A DNA stretch of 7,511 bases from Verrucomicrobiaceae bacterium UBA2429 (GTDB taxonomy: Bacteria > Verrucomicrobiota > Verrucomicrobiia > Verrucomicrobiales > Verrucomicrobiaceae). Under the pieces are notes generated by a model that was not told the origin of the DNA, searched no databases, and was given only the letters and a program-made list of their open reading frames with translations. The stretch spans positions 39,475-46,985 of the forward strand of contig DDQZ01000052.1 in assembly GCA_002343505.1 (NCBI GenBank). The letters are read 5' to 3'. The position numbers and the translations under genes are program-made. Below, piece by piece: positions 1 to 5,786 of the stretch (position 1 is the stretch's first letter; each line of letters starts with the position of its first letter).

Positions 1-719
1 GGGTGGAACTGGATGAACTCCATGTTCGCCACGCTCGCTCCCGCGCGCCAGGCCATCGCCACACCGTCTCCCGTGGCCACGCGCGGATTGGTGGTGTAGA
101 GATAGACGCGCCCGCAGCCGCCGGTGGCCAGGATGACACGATCCGAGCGCAGGGTGACCACGCTGCCATCGTTCTCCCTGAGCACATGCAGGCCGAGCAC
201 TCGGTCCTCGGAAACAAAGCCCAGCTTCGCCGTGGTGACCAGATCAATGGCAAAGTGGTTCTCCAGCACGGTGATGGCCGGCTGCGCGCGCACGGCGGCC
301 AGCAGCTTTTCTGAAATCTCCCTGCCAGTGGCATCCGCGGCGTGAAGCACGCGCCGCTTCGAGTGCCCGCCTTCCTTGGTCAGGTCAAACTCCAGATGCC
401 CCTCGGCAGACTCGCGCTGGTCGAAGTGCACCCCCCAGTCCACCAACTCGGCGATGCGCGCCGGCCCCTCGGTGACGATGGCGCGCACGGCGTCCTCCCG
501 GCAAAGACCAGCGCCAGCCACGAGTGTGTCCTGCACATGCTTCTCAATGCTGTCCTCATCGCTCGTCACGCAGGCGATTCCGCCCTGCGCCCAGTTCGAG
601 TTCGAGTCCAGCGCGCCGCGCTTGGTGATCACGGCCACGCTGCCATGCCTCGCGGCATGCAGGGCCGCGCTGAGGCCGGCCGCTCCGCTGCCGACAATGA
701 TGAAGTCAAACCGTGTCAT
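1..719 (-). CDS. nadB: L-aspartate oxidase, N-terminal 239 residues (3' part outside window)
   Basis: NadB is a cytoplasmic FAD enzyme that oxidises L-aspartate to iminoaspartate, which NadA condenses with dihydroxyacetone phosphate to quinolinate, the first steps of de novo NAD synthesis. The reading frame is continuous from an ATG at 719 to the window edge. Visible are the dinucleotide-binding motif VGSGAAG (residues 9-15), the family signature NSNWAQGGIA (40-49), the active-site segment GGHSKRRVLHAADATG (117-132), a second FAD segment ATGGCG (198-203), and MEFIQFHP at the window edge. These match aspartate oxidase better than the paralogous fumarate reductase/succinate dehydrogenase flavoproteins, where the NSNWAQGG and HAADATG forms differ. 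Family members are about 500-550 residues, so a little under half is present. The start fits the usual distance before the FAD motif. No Shine-Dalgarno sequence precedes it. The gene follows guaD on the same strand after 63 bases, so cotranscription is plausible. Confidence 0.93.
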   Translation of the reverse strand, partial: MTRFDFIIVGSGAAGLSAALHAARHGSVAVITKRGALDSNSNWAQGGIACVTSDEDSIEKHVQDTLVAGAGLCREDAVRAIVTEGPARIAELVDWGVHFDQRESAEGHLEFDLTKEGGHSKRRVLHAADATGREISEKLLAAVRAQPAITVLENHFAIDLVTTAKLGFVSEDRVLGLHVLRENDGSVVTLRSDRVILATGGCGRVYLYTTNPRVATGDGVAMAWRAGASVANMEFIQFH

Positions 720-748
720 TCGGGATTGAATTTGTCACCGGCCCGGCT

Positions 749-763
749 CGCGCGCAACGCGCG
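749..763 (-). other. GC-rich hairpin between guaD and nadB
   Basis: A perfect 6-base inverted repeat (CGCGCG on both arms) with a 3-base loop sits in the 63-base gap, about 30 bases before the nadB start. There is no T-tract on either strand, so it does not look like an intrinsic terminator. It could stabilise or segment a guaD-nadB transcript, or be a by-product of the GC-rich composition. Confidence 0.3.
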
Positions 764-782
764 TGTCGTGTTCATGGACGGA

Positions 783-1286
783 TCAATACATCACCTTGTC
801 CGCCTTGGCCCGCCATTCATCGAAAACCCGGGCGGCCTCCGAATGAAGCGCCTGGCTCATGGGCAGGCTGCGCTGGTCCGGCGGCAGCGGCAGCTCGCGG
901 TAGAGCAGTTCGTCATCAAAGCCTCCCGCAGCCGCGTCCGCGCGCGTGGCGGCATAGACCACGCGGTCAACCCGCGCCCAGTAGGCTGCGGCCAGGCACA
1001 TCGGGCAGGGTTCGCAACTCGAGTAAAGCGTGCAGCCCTCGAGAACGAAATGCCCCAGGCGCGTGGAGGCAAGGCGGATGGCGGTGACCTCGGCATGAGC
1101 CGTGGGGTCTTTGCTTGAAATGACCTGGTTCCACCCCTCGGCAACGACCCTTCCCGTTTTTGCGATCACAGCGCCAAAGGGACCGCCAAGGTTGGCGTGC
1201 ATTTTTTCACGCGACAACGCGATGGCGCGGCGCAGGTGCCCCTCATCTTCCTCACTCAAATCCTCCCGTTTCTCGGCCATTGACAT
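783..1286 (-). CDS. guaD: Guanine deaminase (cytidine deaminase-like fold)
   Basis: GuaD hydrolyses guanine to xanthine and ammonia in the cytoplasm, feeding purine catabolism or salvage. The 167-residue protein matches the compact Bacillus subtilis GuaD type along its length. It has GGPFGAVI near residues 34-41, the zinc ligand and proton-shuttle motif HAE (H64, E66), and the second zinc motif PCPMC (C94, C97). N53, F123 and D125 align with substrate-contact residues as I recall the B. subtilis enzyme. The chain ends in Tyr167, equivalent to the C-terminal tyrosine that completes the partner's active site in the domain-swapped dimer. This tail argues for guanine deaminase over the tRNA adenosine deaminase TadA. 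Two in-frame ATGs (1286 and 1280) are possible starts, neither with a Shine-Dalgarno sequence. The gene begins 12 bases after the CCA end of tRNA-Gln on the same strand, so its mRNA may be released by tRNA processing. Confidence 0.9.
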   Translation of the reverse strand: MSMAEKREDLSEEDEGHLRRAIALSREKMHANLGGPFGAVIAKTGRVVAEGWNQVISSKDPTAHAEVTAIRLASTRLGHFVLEGCTLYSSCEPCPMCLAAAYWARVDRVVYAATRADAAAGGFDDELLYRELPLPPDQRSLPMSQALHSEAARVFDEWRAKADKVMY

Positions 1287-1298
1287 GTCATTGCGCGG

Positions 1299-1372
1299 TG
1301 GTTACCCCGCAAGGACTCGAACCTTGAACGAGAGAATCAAAATCTCCTGTGTTACCATTACACCACGGGGTA
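1299..1372 (-). tRNA. tRNA-Gln, anticodon UUG, CCA encoded
   Basis: The 74-base sequence folds into a full cloverleaf. The acceptor stem is 7 bp (TACCCCG with CGGGGTA), the D stem 4 bp (GTGT/ACAC) with a short AATGGTA loop, the anticodon stem 5 bp (GGAGA/TCTCT, outer G-U pair) with loop TTTTGAT, the variable loop 4 bases, and the T stem 5 bp (CAAGG/CCTTG) with loop TTCGAGT. The discriminator base is A73 and CCA is encoded at 1301-1299. The anticodon TTG reads CAA, and wobble could allow CAG. U1-A72 is typical of bacterial tRNA-Gln, but pairs 2-71 (A-U) and 3-70 (C-G) and A73 differ from the E. coli glutaminyl-tRNA synthetase identity set. It lies between the TPR-like gene and guaD, all transcribed the same way. 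Confidence 0.96.
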
Positions 1373-1384
1373 GTCGGTGGCCGG

Positions 1385-1412
1385 AGAATACCGCCGCGCG
1401 GAGACCCTGCAA
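1385..1412 (-). promoter_or_regulatory. Possible sigma70-type promoter for tRNA-Gln
   Basis: On the minus strand TTGCAG (1412-1407) and TATTCT (1390-1385) are separated by 16 bases. The -10 box ends 12 bases before the mature tRNA 5' end, which would give a short leader for RNase P. Each box matches consensus only partly (3 of 6 and 4 of 6). Read-through from the upstream gene block is an alternative, since no terminator is visible between 1443 and 1372 on this strand. Confidence 0.33.
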
Positions 1413-1442
1413 CCCGCAGGAGAACTTTTTTCCGGGACATCG

Positions 1443-2024
1443 TCACCGCAATGTTCTCGAATTCAAACCCCCGCTCTCCGCATCCCTGGGCAGCAGAGAC
1501 TTCAAAATCGAAGGAGTGCCGGCGGATGGCTTGTAGTTAAACCGTTCCAGGGCCCGGTTGACACAAGCCTGCGCCAGCCGTGTGACTTCGGCACGCTCCA
1601 GGGCCGTCGCGTAGCCGTAAGGTTGCTTGACGATCCATTCCGCAATCCGAATCTCGCGCTCCGCCAGCGCGGCCTCATCCTCGCCGTCGGAAAGTTCCAT
1701 GCGCTTGATCAAGTCCTTGATTGGAGCGCCAATCGAAAGCAGCCAGGGATTCATCGAAAGCGGCATGACGCCTCGATCCTTGTCGTTGGAGTGCCCGCCG
1801 TAATACTCGCGCGACAATGCCCGGGCGATGGCCGCCAGCGCCTGGTCTCCCCGTCCTGCGGCGGACAATGCGGCGGCATGGTGCAGATGCGTCTCCACCT
1901 CGTGGTCCCAGGTTTGAAGTCTTTCCTCGGCCAGTTGAACCGCAGTCTGGTAATTGCCCGCATGAAGGTTGGCACAGATGCGCACCAAAAACTTTGCGCA
2001 AGGCTTTCCCCGGCTCTCACGCAT
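1443..2024 (-). CDS. TPR-like helical protein of unknown function
   Basis: The protein has 193 residues with no signal peptide or membrane segment. Residues about 11-70 look like paired amphipathic helices of the tetratricopeptide type (an alanine-rich helix at about 23-37, then HHAAALSAAGRGDQALAAIARAL at about 48-70 with the usual small-residue spacing). Residues 115-160 are charged and helical, and the C-terminal 30 residues look disordered. TPR modules usually mediate protein contacts, and no enzyme motif is visible. The ATG at 2024 is inside the last codons of the AddB-like gene, an 8-base overlap (ATGCGTGA), which suggests translational coupling and perhaps a partner role for the nuclease. 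The frame stays open further upstream, but that part lies wholly within the conserved nuclease C-terminus and reads as non-coding shadow. The TPR assignment is from pattern only. Confidence 0.7.
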   Translation of the reverse strand: MRESRGKPCAKFLVRICANLHAGNYQTAVQLAEERLQTWDHEVETHLHHAAALSAAGRGDQALAAIARALSREYYGGHSNDKDRGVMPLSMNPWLLSIGAPIKDLIKRMELSDGEDEAALAEREIRIAEWIVKQPYGYATALERAEVTRLAQACVNRALERFNYKPSAGTPSILKSLLPRDAESGGLNSRTLR

Positions 2025-4863
2025 GAAAGCCGGGATCAACCGTGCCGGTGATGTCGGCGAGGAAGATTTCGTCGAGGCCAGCCTCGCGGGCTTTGGCGGA
2101 GGGCGGCCAGAAGACGCCGGCGCGCATCCGGCGCACGGCTTCGGCGGCGCATTCCAGGGCGCCGTCAATCCAGGCCGGGCCGAAGTCTTCCCAGAGCAGC
2201 ACGCGGGTTTCCTGAACGCTTTTGGGCAGGGCAAAATAACCCGCCTCCTGCGGCTCAAGTCCATGCTCGCGCAAAGCATGAGCGTAGAGGGGCAGTTGCA
2301 GACCGCTCCACAACCGGCGCTGGCCGTCGGGGGCGTCGAAGCACCTCCATTCGTCCTGCTCCGTTGTTTTTCTGCCCGCCTTGGGGGCATGGCTGTCCAG
2401 CGGGTCCGCGGCTTTGTCGGAAGTCTTGTAGTCGAGCACGCGGATGCGGCCCGATCCTTCGTGGCGATCCACGCGGTCTATCTGGATGCGCAGTTCCGCG
2501 CCCTCGATGAGCACGGGCTTTTCCGGACTCCACTCCGCGCGCAGGATGCGCCAGCCTGCCTCGCGCTCCGCGACCTCGGTCTTCGCGGCATGGCGCAGCC
2601 TTTGCTTGAGTCCCTCGAGTTGCAGGGAGACGAGAGGGGCGGGCCTGCGTCCGTATCGCAGCGCTGCCTCGCGCATGGCGGTCTCCACGAGGAAATCAGC
2701 CAGCGCCTCCTCGTCCGTGCTGCGCCGCATGGCCTCATGCGCATGAAGTTGCTGCAAGGCTTGGTGCGCCAGATTGCCGAAATCCAGCGCGCTCATCTCC
2801 CTCTGGTCAGGGTCCGGCCCCGCCATGCCCAGAACGCTGGTGAGGTAATGGCGGAAGGGGCAGTCCAGATAGGATGCCAGACGCGATGGCGAGATGGTCT
2901 CCAGCCTGGCGGCGGCCTGGCGCGGGCGCAGCCGCCAGGCCGGTGTGCGGGCCGGCTCGGCGGGCGCGACCTGCTCCTGGTGCTTTGGAAAAAGGCGGCC
3001 CACGCGCGCGGGCAGGGCGGCGTCAGCGCAGAGAAAGAGCAGGCGCGAGGGCCGCAACGCGTCGCCGCGCTCGCTCCACTGGCCGCAGAGCAGGCGCAAG
3101 CCCTTGTGCCGCGCTCTTGGTTCGGCCAGAACGTGAAGGATGAAAGCGTCGCGCGCGAACCGGGTGGCCTGGCAGGGCAGGCCGAGCTTTTGCCGCAGCC
3201 CGTCAGGGAGAAACGGATGCGCCAGCAGGATGCCGGGCACATGCTCCTCGTTCATGCCGGCCACGATGAGGTTCGGAGCGGACTCCCAGAGCAGTTCGAG
3301 CCATCCTTGCAAAACGAGGTCCACCTCGCCGCGCGGCTCGGAGAGCGGCGCGCGCGCCAGAGCCTCCAGGGAGAGCGCCAGCGCCTCCTCCATCCGGGGC
3401 TTGAGTCCGAAGCGCTCCGTCTCCTGCTCAATCTCCGCGCAGCAGGCCAGCCACGCGTCCGCAGGCGCTGTGAGACGGTGATCCTCCGGGTTCTCCGGGC
3501 TGAACTCGCGCTCTCCATAAACACGCTGCAGGAAAAGACGCGCCGCCTCGGACAAAGGCAGGGCGCGCATTTCCTCGATGAGCGCGACTGCCGTCCGCAG
3601 GGTGGCGCAAAACAGTTCCTCCGCGTCATTCTCCGTCTTGTCGCTGCCGGCCGCCTCAGCGCCTTTCGCTTTTTGCCCGGCCCATTCCAAAGCATGGCCG
3701 AGAGTCACCGGCAAATGCTCCGCGGTGAAGGCATCCGCCCGCGCCAGCAGATCGCATCCCCGCGCCCATGATCCCGCCAAAGCCGCGCGCATCTCCGGCA
3801 CGCGCAGCAGGCGCGTGAAGCAGCGCCATGAGCCGCCCTCCATGAGCGCGAGCCAGTCCGAAAGCAGATGCCACAGGCCGGTCTGGCGCGGCGGGATGCC
3901 CCCCGGCTCAAACACACGCACTTCCTCAAGGGTCAGTTTCTCGACCAGCACACCGCCCGCCTCCGCATCCGCCACACCCACGGCCACTCGCCCGGCGGGC
4001 GCCAGCGCGCGCAGTTCCGCCATGGCTCGTTCCGCCTGGGCCGCCGCGTCGTGGCAGAGAAGCAGCGCGTCATCATTGAGCGGCGTCACCACGGGCGCGT
4101 CCTCGCCCCAGCACTCCGCGAGGGGGCGTCCGAGCGCGTCAAAACCGCGCGCCATTTCCGCCGGCGCATGCACTGCCACCTCGACGGCGACTCCCGATGC
4201 CGCGCAGGCGCGCGCCCATAGGTCAAACAAGGGCGGGAGGTCCGGCGCTGCAAGGATGACCACGCGCTCCACACCCTCCGGCAGCACGGGCTGGCGGGCC
4301 GTGCGGAGCTTCACTTCCTGCGCGTCCTCCAGGCCGTGCCTTTTCAATTCCGCGACGTGGAGAGCGGCCAGGGAAGCCAGATCCCGCCAGCGCGCGGCAT
4401 CTCCGCCCGCATACTTTTCCACATCGGCAAAGGAAAGTCCGCCCGCGCCGGTGAGCGCCTGCAGCTCCATCATCAGGCGCGCCATCTCCACCTGCCAGGC
4501 CCAGCCGCAGTCCTCCGGCGGCTTGGGAAAAAGCGCGGGCAACTTTTCCGGCCGCAGGTTTTGCAGAGCGCGCTGCCAGGCGAGCTGGCTCTGCATCGGC
4601 GTCGCGCAGGAGTTGCGCGCCTGGGGCGGCAGCAGCGCCTGCTCGGCAGTCCACACCGGCGGGGCTAGCACGCCGGTTTGCTCGAGCGCGCGCGCCACCG
4701 CCTCGCGCAGGCGGCGGCCCGCCTCGGCGGTGGGCACGATGAGGAGCATGCCGGGGAAATCCGGCGCGCCTTGCGAGGCCTCCCTCTCCCTGGTCAAAAA
4801 TGCCGCCGCCTTCTCAAGCACGGGCGCGTCCCAGCCCCAGAAATGCCGCGTGATGCCGTTCAT
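2017..4863 (-). CDS. AddB-like helicase-fold / PD-(D/E)XK nuclease protein
   Basis: The 948-residue protein resembles AddB, the partner of AddA in the double-strand-break-processing nuclease. The N-terminal part has a helicase-like fold: LLIVPTAEAGRRLRE (residues 40-54) is the motif Ia-like segment and no Walker A motif is present, as in AddB forms that do not hydrolyse ATP. Residues 531-575 (IVAGMNEEHVPG, then LPDGLRQKLGLP) match the conserved second helicase-fold region. The C-terminal nuclease domain starts with SPSRLASYLDCPFRHYL (658-674), followed by FGNLAH (H700), IDRVD (D796), LDYKTS (D811, K813) and LQLPLY (Q856), so the nuclease residues look intact. C668 is the expected first iron-sulfur ligand, but the usual CxxC...C cluster after the nuclease core is missing. 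The ATG at 4863 overlaps the upstream stop by 4 bases (ATGA). A longer frame to 4977 adds only low-complexity sequence. The protein is slightly shorter than typical AddB, and no addA is adjacent. Confidence 0.85.
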   Translation of the reverse strand: MNGITRHFWGWDAPVLEKAAAFLTREREASQGAPDFPGMLLIVPTAEAGRRLREAVARALEQTGVLAPPVWTAEQALLPPQARNSCATPMQSQLAWQRALQNLRPEKLPALFPKPPEDCGWAWQVEMARLMMELQALTGAGGLSFADVEKYAGGDAARWRDLASLAALHVAELKRHGLEDAQEVKLRTARQPVLPEGVERVVILAAPDLPPLFDLWARACAASGVAVEVAVHAPAEMARGFDALGRPLAECWGEDAPVVTPLNDDALLLCHDAAAQAERAMAELRALAPAGRVAVGVADAEAGGVLVEKLTLEEVRVFEPGGIPPRQTGLWHLLSDWLALMEGGSWRCFTRLLRVPEMRAALAGSWARGCDLLARADAFTAEHLPVTLGHALEWAGQKAKGAEAAGSDKTENDAEELFCATLRTAVALIEEMRALPLSEAARLFLQRVYGEREFSPENPEDHRLTAPADAWLACCAEIEQETERFGLKPRMEEALALSLEALARAPLSEPRGEVDLVLQGWLELLWESAPNLIVAGMNEEHVPGILLAHPFLPDGLRQKLGLPCQATRFARDAFILHVLAEPRARHKGLRLLCGQWSERGDALRPSRLLFLCADAALPARVGRLFPKHQEQVAPAEPARTPAWRLRPRQAAARLETISPSRLASYLDCPFRHYLTSVLGMAGPDPDQREMSALDFGNLAHQALQQLHAHEAMRRSTDEEALADFLVETAMREAALRYGRRPAPLVSLQLEGLKQRLRHAAKTEVAEREAGWRILRAEWSPEKPVLIEGAELRIQIDRVDRHEGSGRIRVLDYKTSDKAADPLDSHAPKAGRKTTEQDEWRCFDAPDGQRRLWSGLQLPLYAHALREHGLEPQEAGYFALPKSVQETRVLLWEDFGPAWIDGALECAAEAVRRMRAGVFWPPSAKAREAGLDEIFLADITGTVDPGFHA

Positions 4864-5411
4864 GCCTTTGAGTTTGTGGAGGATGTCTCCGCCGTCCCGA
4901 GACTGGTGGCCGCGCGGATTTCCTCCAATGCCTGCGGCGCGGTGAAATGCCCCGCTTTGGCGAAGCGCTGCACGCACCGCCCGTCACCGCCGCTGACACG
5001 CACCTCGACGCCCGCCCCCTGGCCGATGGCCTCGCTGACAAAATAACAGTGCTGGCAGAAGCAGGGCGTGATCTCGCGGCCGTGCGCGCGCAGGTAGCCG
5101 ATGGCGGGGCATGTCCCGACTTCGACGACCACCTCGTCCCGCCGCAGCTCCACCTCCGCGACAGCCCCGGGCTCCGCGTCAAAAAAAGCGCGCCAGTAAG
5201 CCGCCACCGCAAGCAGCCCGCCAGTCCGCCAGCGGTCCGCCACCGGCGCGTAATAGCCGCGGCCGAGTTCCGCCCAGTAGCGCCGCAGTCCTTCCATGCC
5301 CGTCTTTCGCAAAATGAAGCGGAAGGTGGCGTTCACCGCCGAGTAAAAATCGGCGGCGCCCACCGGTTTCACATCCGAGTAAGGCAGGGGCGAGTCGGCG
5401 GGAGGATTCAT
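4860..5411 (-). CDS. Cysteine-rich protein, resembles L-2-amino-thiazoline-4-carboxylic acid hydrolase family
   Basis: The protein has 183 residues, is soluble, and has no signal peptide. An alpha-helical N-terminal half (about 20-80, rich in aromatic residues such as YWAELGRGYY) is followed by a beta segment (VAEVELRRDEVVVEV, 84-98). A cysteine-bearing region follows: C101 in TCPAIGYLR, C117/C119/C122 in CFCQHC, and C146 in DGRCVQRF. The layout of a CP motif, a middle cysteine group, a beta pair and a final GxC segment is like ATC-hydrolase-like and V4R-type small-molecule domains. I cannot tell which, or whether it binds metal. The stop overlaps the nuclease start by 4 bases. The ATG at 5411 has AAGGAG only 20 bases upstream (5437-5432), which is too far. 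An in-frame TTG at 5465 would overlap the zinc-ribbon stop as TTGA and add 18 residues, and is a real alternative start. The family call is tentative; the gene itself is well supported by its placement and protein-like composition. Confidence 0.62.
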   Translation of the reverse strand: MNPPADSPLPYSDVKPVGAADFYSAVNATFRFILRKTGMEGLRRYWAELGRGYYAPVADRWRTGGLLAVAAYWRAFFDAEPGAVAEVELRRDEVVVEVGTCPAIGYLRAHGREITPCFCQHCYFVSEAIGQGAGVEVRVSGGDGRCVQRFAKAGHFTAPQALEEIRAATSLGTAETSSTNSKA

Positions 5412-5461
5412 CTCGTGGTGTCCGCCGGGGTCTCCTTGGTCTTTTCCCTGATGGCGCGCGG

Positions 5462-5698
5462 TCAACTGAGGTCCGCGCTCAGCACCGAATGCGGGGCGCG
5501 CAGCGCCAGCTCCCGCGCCTGCGACACCACGCGCTCCGGCGTGGCGTCGAATAGGTAGCCGTGGCAGCTCGGGCAGGTGACCGCGCGCGCGACGACGATC
5601 GAGCCGCAGCCTTCGCACACTTTGTACTGCTCCGGGTGGCTCGCGATTTTTTCCGCCTGTTTGAGGCGTGTGTCCTTGGATTCTTCAGGGGCGCTCAT
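5462..5698 (-). CDS. Small zinc-ribbon protein
   Basis: The protein has 78 residues. After a charged N-terminal helix (1-25), two CxxC knuckles, C28/C31 (VCEGCGS) and C42/C45 (TCPSCHG), form a typical zinc ribbon with a 10-residue spacer. A hydrophilic helix follows (53-68). Such small ribbons bind nucleic acid, or act as structural adaptors; no catalytic motif is present. An in-frame stop lies 12 bases before the ATG at 5698, which fixes the start if an ATG is used. No Shine-Dalgarno sequence is visible; a possible promoter lies so close that the transcript could be leaderless. It is the first gene of the tight block with the five-cysteine protein and the AddB-like nuclease (gap of 50 bases to the next ATG). 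Confidence 0.82.
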   Translation of the reverse strand: MSAPEESKDTRLKQAEKIASHPEQYKVCEGCGSIVVARAVTCPSCHGYLFDATPERVVSQARELALRAPHSVLSADLS

Positions 5699-5708
5699 TT
5701 TGCATGAT

Positions 5709-5737
5709 CACATACGCGCATCGGAGCCGGAATGCAA
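5709..5737 (-). promoter_or_regulatory. Possible promoter of the zinc-ribbon / nuclease block
   Basis: TTGCAT (5737-5732) and TATGTG (5714-5709) are separated by 17 bases. The -10 box ends 10 bases before the ATG at 5698, so transcription would begin at or within a few bases of the start codon. The -35 box is fair and the -10 box keeps only TAT, so support is modest. The location in the 88-base gap upstream of the block is appropriate. Confidence 0.3.
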
Positions 5738-5748
5738 CGCGGCTGTTT

Positions 5749-5771
5749 GCGCGGGATCTCGCGCGCCGCGC
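5749..5771 (-). other. GC-rich inverted repeat in the gap after the SWIM gene
   Basis: GCGCGG at 5749-5754 and CCGCGC at 5766-5771 can pair (6 bp, 11-base loop); an alternative 5-bp stem uses 5760-5764. It lies just after the SWIM gene stop. There is no T-tract, so intrinsic termination is not supported. It may protect a transcript 3' end or be chance in GC-rich DNA. Confidence 0.25.
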
Positions 5772-5786
5772 TGTTCGTGCCTGCGC

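Noticed and set aside
1406..1431. Hairpin CCTGC/GCAGG followed by a run of T on the plus strand, like an intrinsic terminator
   Set aside because: The stem has only 5 bp, five bases separate it from the T run, no plus-strand gene needs it, and on the minus strand no T run follows the stem.
2025..2390. N-terminal extension of the TPR-like protein to 2390
   Set aside because: This stretch is the conserved nuclease C-terminal region read in another frame; its Arg/Pro/Ser/Cys-rich translation looks like a shadow.
1969..3771. A 600-codon open frame on the plus strand
   Set aside because: It is antisense to the AddB-like gene, whose motifs are clear. The plus-strand translation has no recognisable domain and reads as a GC-rich shadow.
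3578..4945. A 455-codon open frame on the plus strand
   Set aside because: Ser/Ala/Arg-rich low-complexity product antisense to the AddB-like gene; no domain pattern, no ribosome-binding site, typical shadow frame.
4864..4977. N-terminal extension of the AddB-like protein to a start at 4977
   Set aside because: The added 38 residues overlap the coding end of the five-cysteine gene, look non-protein-like, and the ATGA overlap at 4863 gives a better start.
5412..5618. Longer start of the five-cysteine protein at 5618
   Set aside because: It would lie across most of the zinc-ribbon gene, whose CxxC pairs are real, and the extra residues are Arg/Ala/Gly-rich shadow sequence.
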